Source of the DNA: Gemmiger_A avium
GTDB lineage: Bacteria; Bacillota; Clostridia; Oscillospirales; Ruminococcaceae
Direction of reading: 5' to 3'
DNA: 23,647 nt
NCBI GenBank assembly: GCA_019114585.1
Contig: DXFE01000055.1
Span: 1-23,647, forward strand
A program made the translations under genes and the position numbers. Shown here piece by piece: positions 21,691 through 23,647 of this stretch. Each line of letters starts with the position of its first letter. Positions within the stretch are counted from its first letter, which is position 1. The notes beneath the pieces are model-generated. The model had not been told where the DNA came from and made no database searches. It worked only from the letters and a program-made list of their open reading frames with translations.

Positions 21691-22212
21691 ATGAATATCG
21701 TATGTACCGGACGCAAAGTCAGTTTGAAACCCAGCTTCACCGATAAGGTGCAGGCACGGCTTGCCAAGCTGGACAAGTTCTTCTCCGCCGATGCACAGGC
21801 GCAGGTCACCGTAACGGTGGAAAAAAGCGGCCAGACGGTGGAGATCACGGTGCGTGACAAAGGCCTGATCCTGCGGGCCGAGAAACAGGCCCCCCGTATG
21901 GAAGATGCACTGGAAGATGCGGTGGATCTGCTGACCCGCCGCGTGGTAAAGAACCGCAAGCGCCTGGGCGACAAGCTCACCCGCGCCGTGGTGGACACCG
22001 TGCCGACGGAGGAGCCCGCCGACGAAGAGCCCTATCAGGTCATCCGTGAGAAGCACTTCCCGGTCAAGCCCTGCACCGTGGAGGACGCCATCCTGGATAT
22101 GAACCTGCTGGGCCACAGCTTCTATCTGTTCCGGGATGCTGCCAGCGATGAGATCCAGCTGGTCTATCGCCGTGCGGACGGCAGCTACGGTGTGCTGATT
22201 CCCGAACGCTGA
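21691..22212 (+). CDS. hpf: Long-form ribosome hibernation promoting factor
   Basis: A 173-residue HPF. The N-terminal domain (1 to about 100) binds the 30S decoding region (NIVCTGRKVSLKPSF, KLDKFF, RMEDALEDAVDLLTRRV). The C-terminal domain (about 115-173: HFPVKPCTVEDAILDMNLLG, then LFRD, LVYRRADGSYGVLIPE) dimerises ribosomes into inactive 100S particles. The length identifies the long form usual in Firmicutes. ATG 21691 follows AAAGGAGGC; the longer open frame upstream is leader. Confidence 0.96.
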   Translation: MNIVCTGRKVSLKPSFTDKVQARLAKLDKFFSADAQAQVTVTVEKSGQTVEITVRDKGLILRAEKQAPRMEDALEDAVDLLTRRVVKNRKRLGDKLTRAVVDTVPTEEPADEEPYQVIREKHFPVKPCTVEDAILDMNLLGHSFYLFRDAASDEIQLVYRRADGSYGVLIPER

Positions 22213-22223
22213 ACCAACTGCCC

Positions 22224-22251
22224 GGGGCGCCTTGCAAAAGGCGCCCCTTTT
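22224..22251 (+). terminator. Rho-independent terminator after hpf
   Basis: Perfect 10-bp arms GGGGCGCCTT (22224-22233) / AAGGCGCCCC (22238-22247), GCAA tetraloop, then TTTTG. Confidence 0.93.
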
Positions 22252-22268
22252 GTTATGCTGCGCGCCGG

Positions 22269-22297
22269 TTGCCCAAACCGGGCGGATGTGGTACAAT
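22269..22297 (+). promoter_or_regulatory. Sigma-A promoter for the RNA methyltransferase gene
   Basis: -35 TTGCCC (22269-22274), 17 bp, -10 TACAAT (22292-22297), about 50 nt upstream of the start codon. Confidence 0.75.
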
Positions 22298-22348
22298 ATC
22301 CCCGTATTTTCTGATTATCAAGGCCCTGTGGCCGGAAGGAGCATTTCT

Positions 22349-23482
22349 TTGAACTACCGACTGATCGCCCCCTGTTATTTCGGCACCGAGTCCACCGCCG
22401 CCTTTGAGGTGCGCCGCCTGGGCGCGGAGGATGTGCAGGTCACCGACGGGCGCATCGCCTTTTCCGGCCCGGCTTCCCTGATCGCCGAGGCCAACCTGAA
22501 CCTGCGCTGCGCCGAGCGGGTTCTGCTGCTGCTCAAAACCTACACCGCCACCACCTTTGACGAGCTGTTCGACGGGGTCTACAGTGTGCCCTGGGAGGAG
22601 CTGATCCCCGCCAACGCCCAGTTCCCGGTCAAGGGCTCCAGCCTGTCCAGCACCCTGTCCAGCGTGCCTGCCTGCCAGAGCATCGTGAAAAAAGCGGTGG
22701 TGGAACGGCTCAAAAAGGGCCACCGGGTCAACCTGTTGCCGGAGGACGGCCCCCTCTACAAGCTGCGGTTCTCCCTGCGCAAAAACCAGGTGGAGCTCAT
22801 GCTGGACACCACCGGCGACGGCCTGCACAAGCGGGGCTACCGCCGCAACGCCACCGGCGCCCCCATCAAGGAGACCCTGGCCGCGGCTATCGCGGACCTG
22901 GGCCGGGTCCGCCGGGACAGCCTGGTCTGCGACCCCTTCTGCGGCAGCGGCACCATGGTGATCGAGGCCGCCCAGAAGGCCATGAACATCGCCCCCGGTC
23001 TGCGCCGCCGGTTTGCCGCCGAGCGGTACAGCTTCTGCCCGCCCGCTCTCTGGGCCGCCGCCCGGGAAAAGGCTCTGTCGGAGATCCGGCGGGACGCCGC
23101 CTTTGAGGGCCGCGGCTGGGACATTGACCCCGCCGCCGTGGAGCTGGCCCGCCAGAACGCCAAGCTGGCCGGAGTAGGGGAGCGGTGCGTCTTTGCCCAG
23201 GCGGATGTGGCGGATTTTGCCCCGCCCGCCGAGGCCATCGTGCTGACCAACCCGCCCTACGGCGAGCGTCTGGGCGATCTGGACGAGGCCGCCCGCCTGG
23301 CCGGTGTGCTGGGCAAGCGCCTGGCTGCCCATCCGGTGTCCGGCACCTACGTGATCACCGCCGACGCGGATTTTGAAGCCCACTTCGGCAAAAAGGCGGT
23401 CCGCCGCCGCAAGCTGTACAACGGCATGATTCCCTGCCAGGTGTACATGTACTTCCCGCCCCGCCCGCCCAAACAGGGCTGA
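22349..23482 (+). CDS. THUMP-domain class I SAM-dependent RNA methyltransferase (RlmL N-half/YpsC-like)
   Basis: A 377-residue methyltransferase probably making N2-methylguanosine in 23S rRNA, by likeness to YpsC and the N-terminal half of E. coli RlmL. A ferredoxin-like plus THUMP region occupies about 1-155. The SAM-binding motif I is VCDPFCGSGTMVIEAA (Asp195 onward), and the catalytic motif IV is NPPYGERLG (301-309). It matches an N2-guanine type (NPPY). The TTG start at 22349 follows GGAAGGAG by 7 nt; an ATG further upstream lies in the hpf terminator. Exact target base not determinable here. Confidence 0.92.
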   Translation: MNYRLIAPCYFGTESTAAFEVRRLGAEDVQVTDGRIAFSGPASLIAEANLNLRCAERVLLLLKTYTATTFDELFDGVYSVPWEELIPANAQFPVKGSSLSSTLSSVPACQSIVKKAVVERLKKGHRVNLLPEDGPLYKLRFSLRKNQVELMLDTTGDGLHKRGYRRNATGAPIKETLAAAIADLGRVRRDSLVCDPFCGSGTMVIEAAQKAMNIAPGLRRRFAAERYSFCPPALWAAAREKALSEIRRDAAFEGRGWDIDPAAVELARQNAKLAGVGERCVFAQADVADFAPPAEAIVLTNPPYGERLGDLDEAARLAGVLGKRLAAHPVSGTYVITADADFEAHFGKKAVRRRKLYNGMIPCQVYMYFPPRPPKQG

Positions 23483-23497
23483 TCGGATACAACAAAA

Positions 23498-23540
23498 CCC
23501 CGGAGCCGCTTCCCTTACGGAAACGGCCCCGGGGCTTTTT
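23498..23540. terminator. Terminator between convergent genes
   Basis: CCCCGG-A-GCCG (23498-23508) pairs with CGGC-C-CCGGGG (23524-23534) with one mismatch, followed by CTTTTT. The AAAA run on the left side lets it act for the minus-strand gene too. Confidence 0.87.
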
Positions 23541-23543
23541 GCT

Positions 23544-23647
23544 TTATTCTTTGTCTGCGTCGGCCGGGGCTGCATCGCCGGCTGTCTCCGCCGCGGCCTC
23601 CCGGGCGTCGGCGGCCTCCCGGCCGTAGGCCCAGATGCCCAGCAGCA
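23544..23647 (-). CDS. Unidentified protein, C-terminal fragment
   Basis: On the minus strand an open frame enters from the right edge and ends in TAA at 23544-23546. The visible 33 residues start LLGIWAYGREAAD and end in an acidic Ala/Asp-rich tail (AGDAAPADADKE). It is supported by its convergent terminator and the absence of any other use of the region. No family can be named. Confidence 0.6.
   Translation of the reverse strand, partial: LLGIWAYGREAADAREAAAETAGDAAPADADKE

Noticed and set aside
22232..22348. N-terminal extension of the RNA methyltransferase
   Set aside because: The frame is open across the hpf terminator and the promoter -35/-10, which cannot be coding; the TTG at 22349 has the SD.

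Overview
The window looks like a stretch of core chromosome from a high-GC, low-mobility member of the Firmicutes (Bacillota). The best guess is an Oscillospiraceae/Ruminococcaceae gut bacterium of the Faecalibacterium-Gemmiger-Subdoligranulum type. The basis is inference: Spo0A, SpoIVB, YabP/YabQ, CdaA/CdaR, HemZ and a long-form HPF are present in clostridial gene order, but with roughly 65% GC coding sequence and AT-rich promoters. I see no insertion sequence, phage, CRISPR array, tRNA or rRNA. The window is cut at both ends inside genes.

Layout. (1) 1-1098, minus strand: a TetR-type repressor followed by an overlapping ABC ATPase that runs off the left edge. The repressor promoter carries a near-ideal palindromic operator. 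(2) 1298-3541: spoIVB and spo0A, each closed by a strong terminator. The Spo0A receiver domain has lost its phosphoacceptor Asp (Glu instead) and one acidic-pocket Asp, while the DNA-binding domain is intact. (3) 3714-17602: one long, tightly packed run with no visible internal terminator. It holds a fused ispDF, cdaA-cdaR (c-di-AMP synthesis and its regulator), a COG2509 FAD protein, an XpaC-like membrane protein, recJ, rel ((p)ppGpp), dtd, a metallo-beta-lactamase-fold hydrolase, hemZ and a nucleoside kinase. Promoters are visible before ispDF and before cdaA. (4) 17700-18080: a single small zinc-ribbon protein with its own promoter and terminator. (5) 18388-21488: a yabN/yabO/yabP/yabQ/divIC/yabR-like cluster (mazG, HU, rqcP, yabP, yabQ, divIC-like, S1 protein) with HU inserted. 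It contains several terminators and internal promoters, including a candidate sigma-E promoter before yabP. (6) 21691-23482: hpf behind a structured leader, then a THUMP/methyltransferase RNA modification gene, each with its own promoter and terminator. (7) 23544-23647: the tail of an unidentified minus-strand gene.

Together the window joins sporulation control (Spo0A, SpoIVB, YabP, YabQ) with nucleotide second messengers (CdaA, Rel), ribosome maintenance (HPF, RqcP, Dtd, S1, rRNA methyltransferase) and division (DivIC-like). The most notable point is the altered Spo0A receiver, which suggests that the master sporulation regulator here is not switched by the usual phosphorelay.
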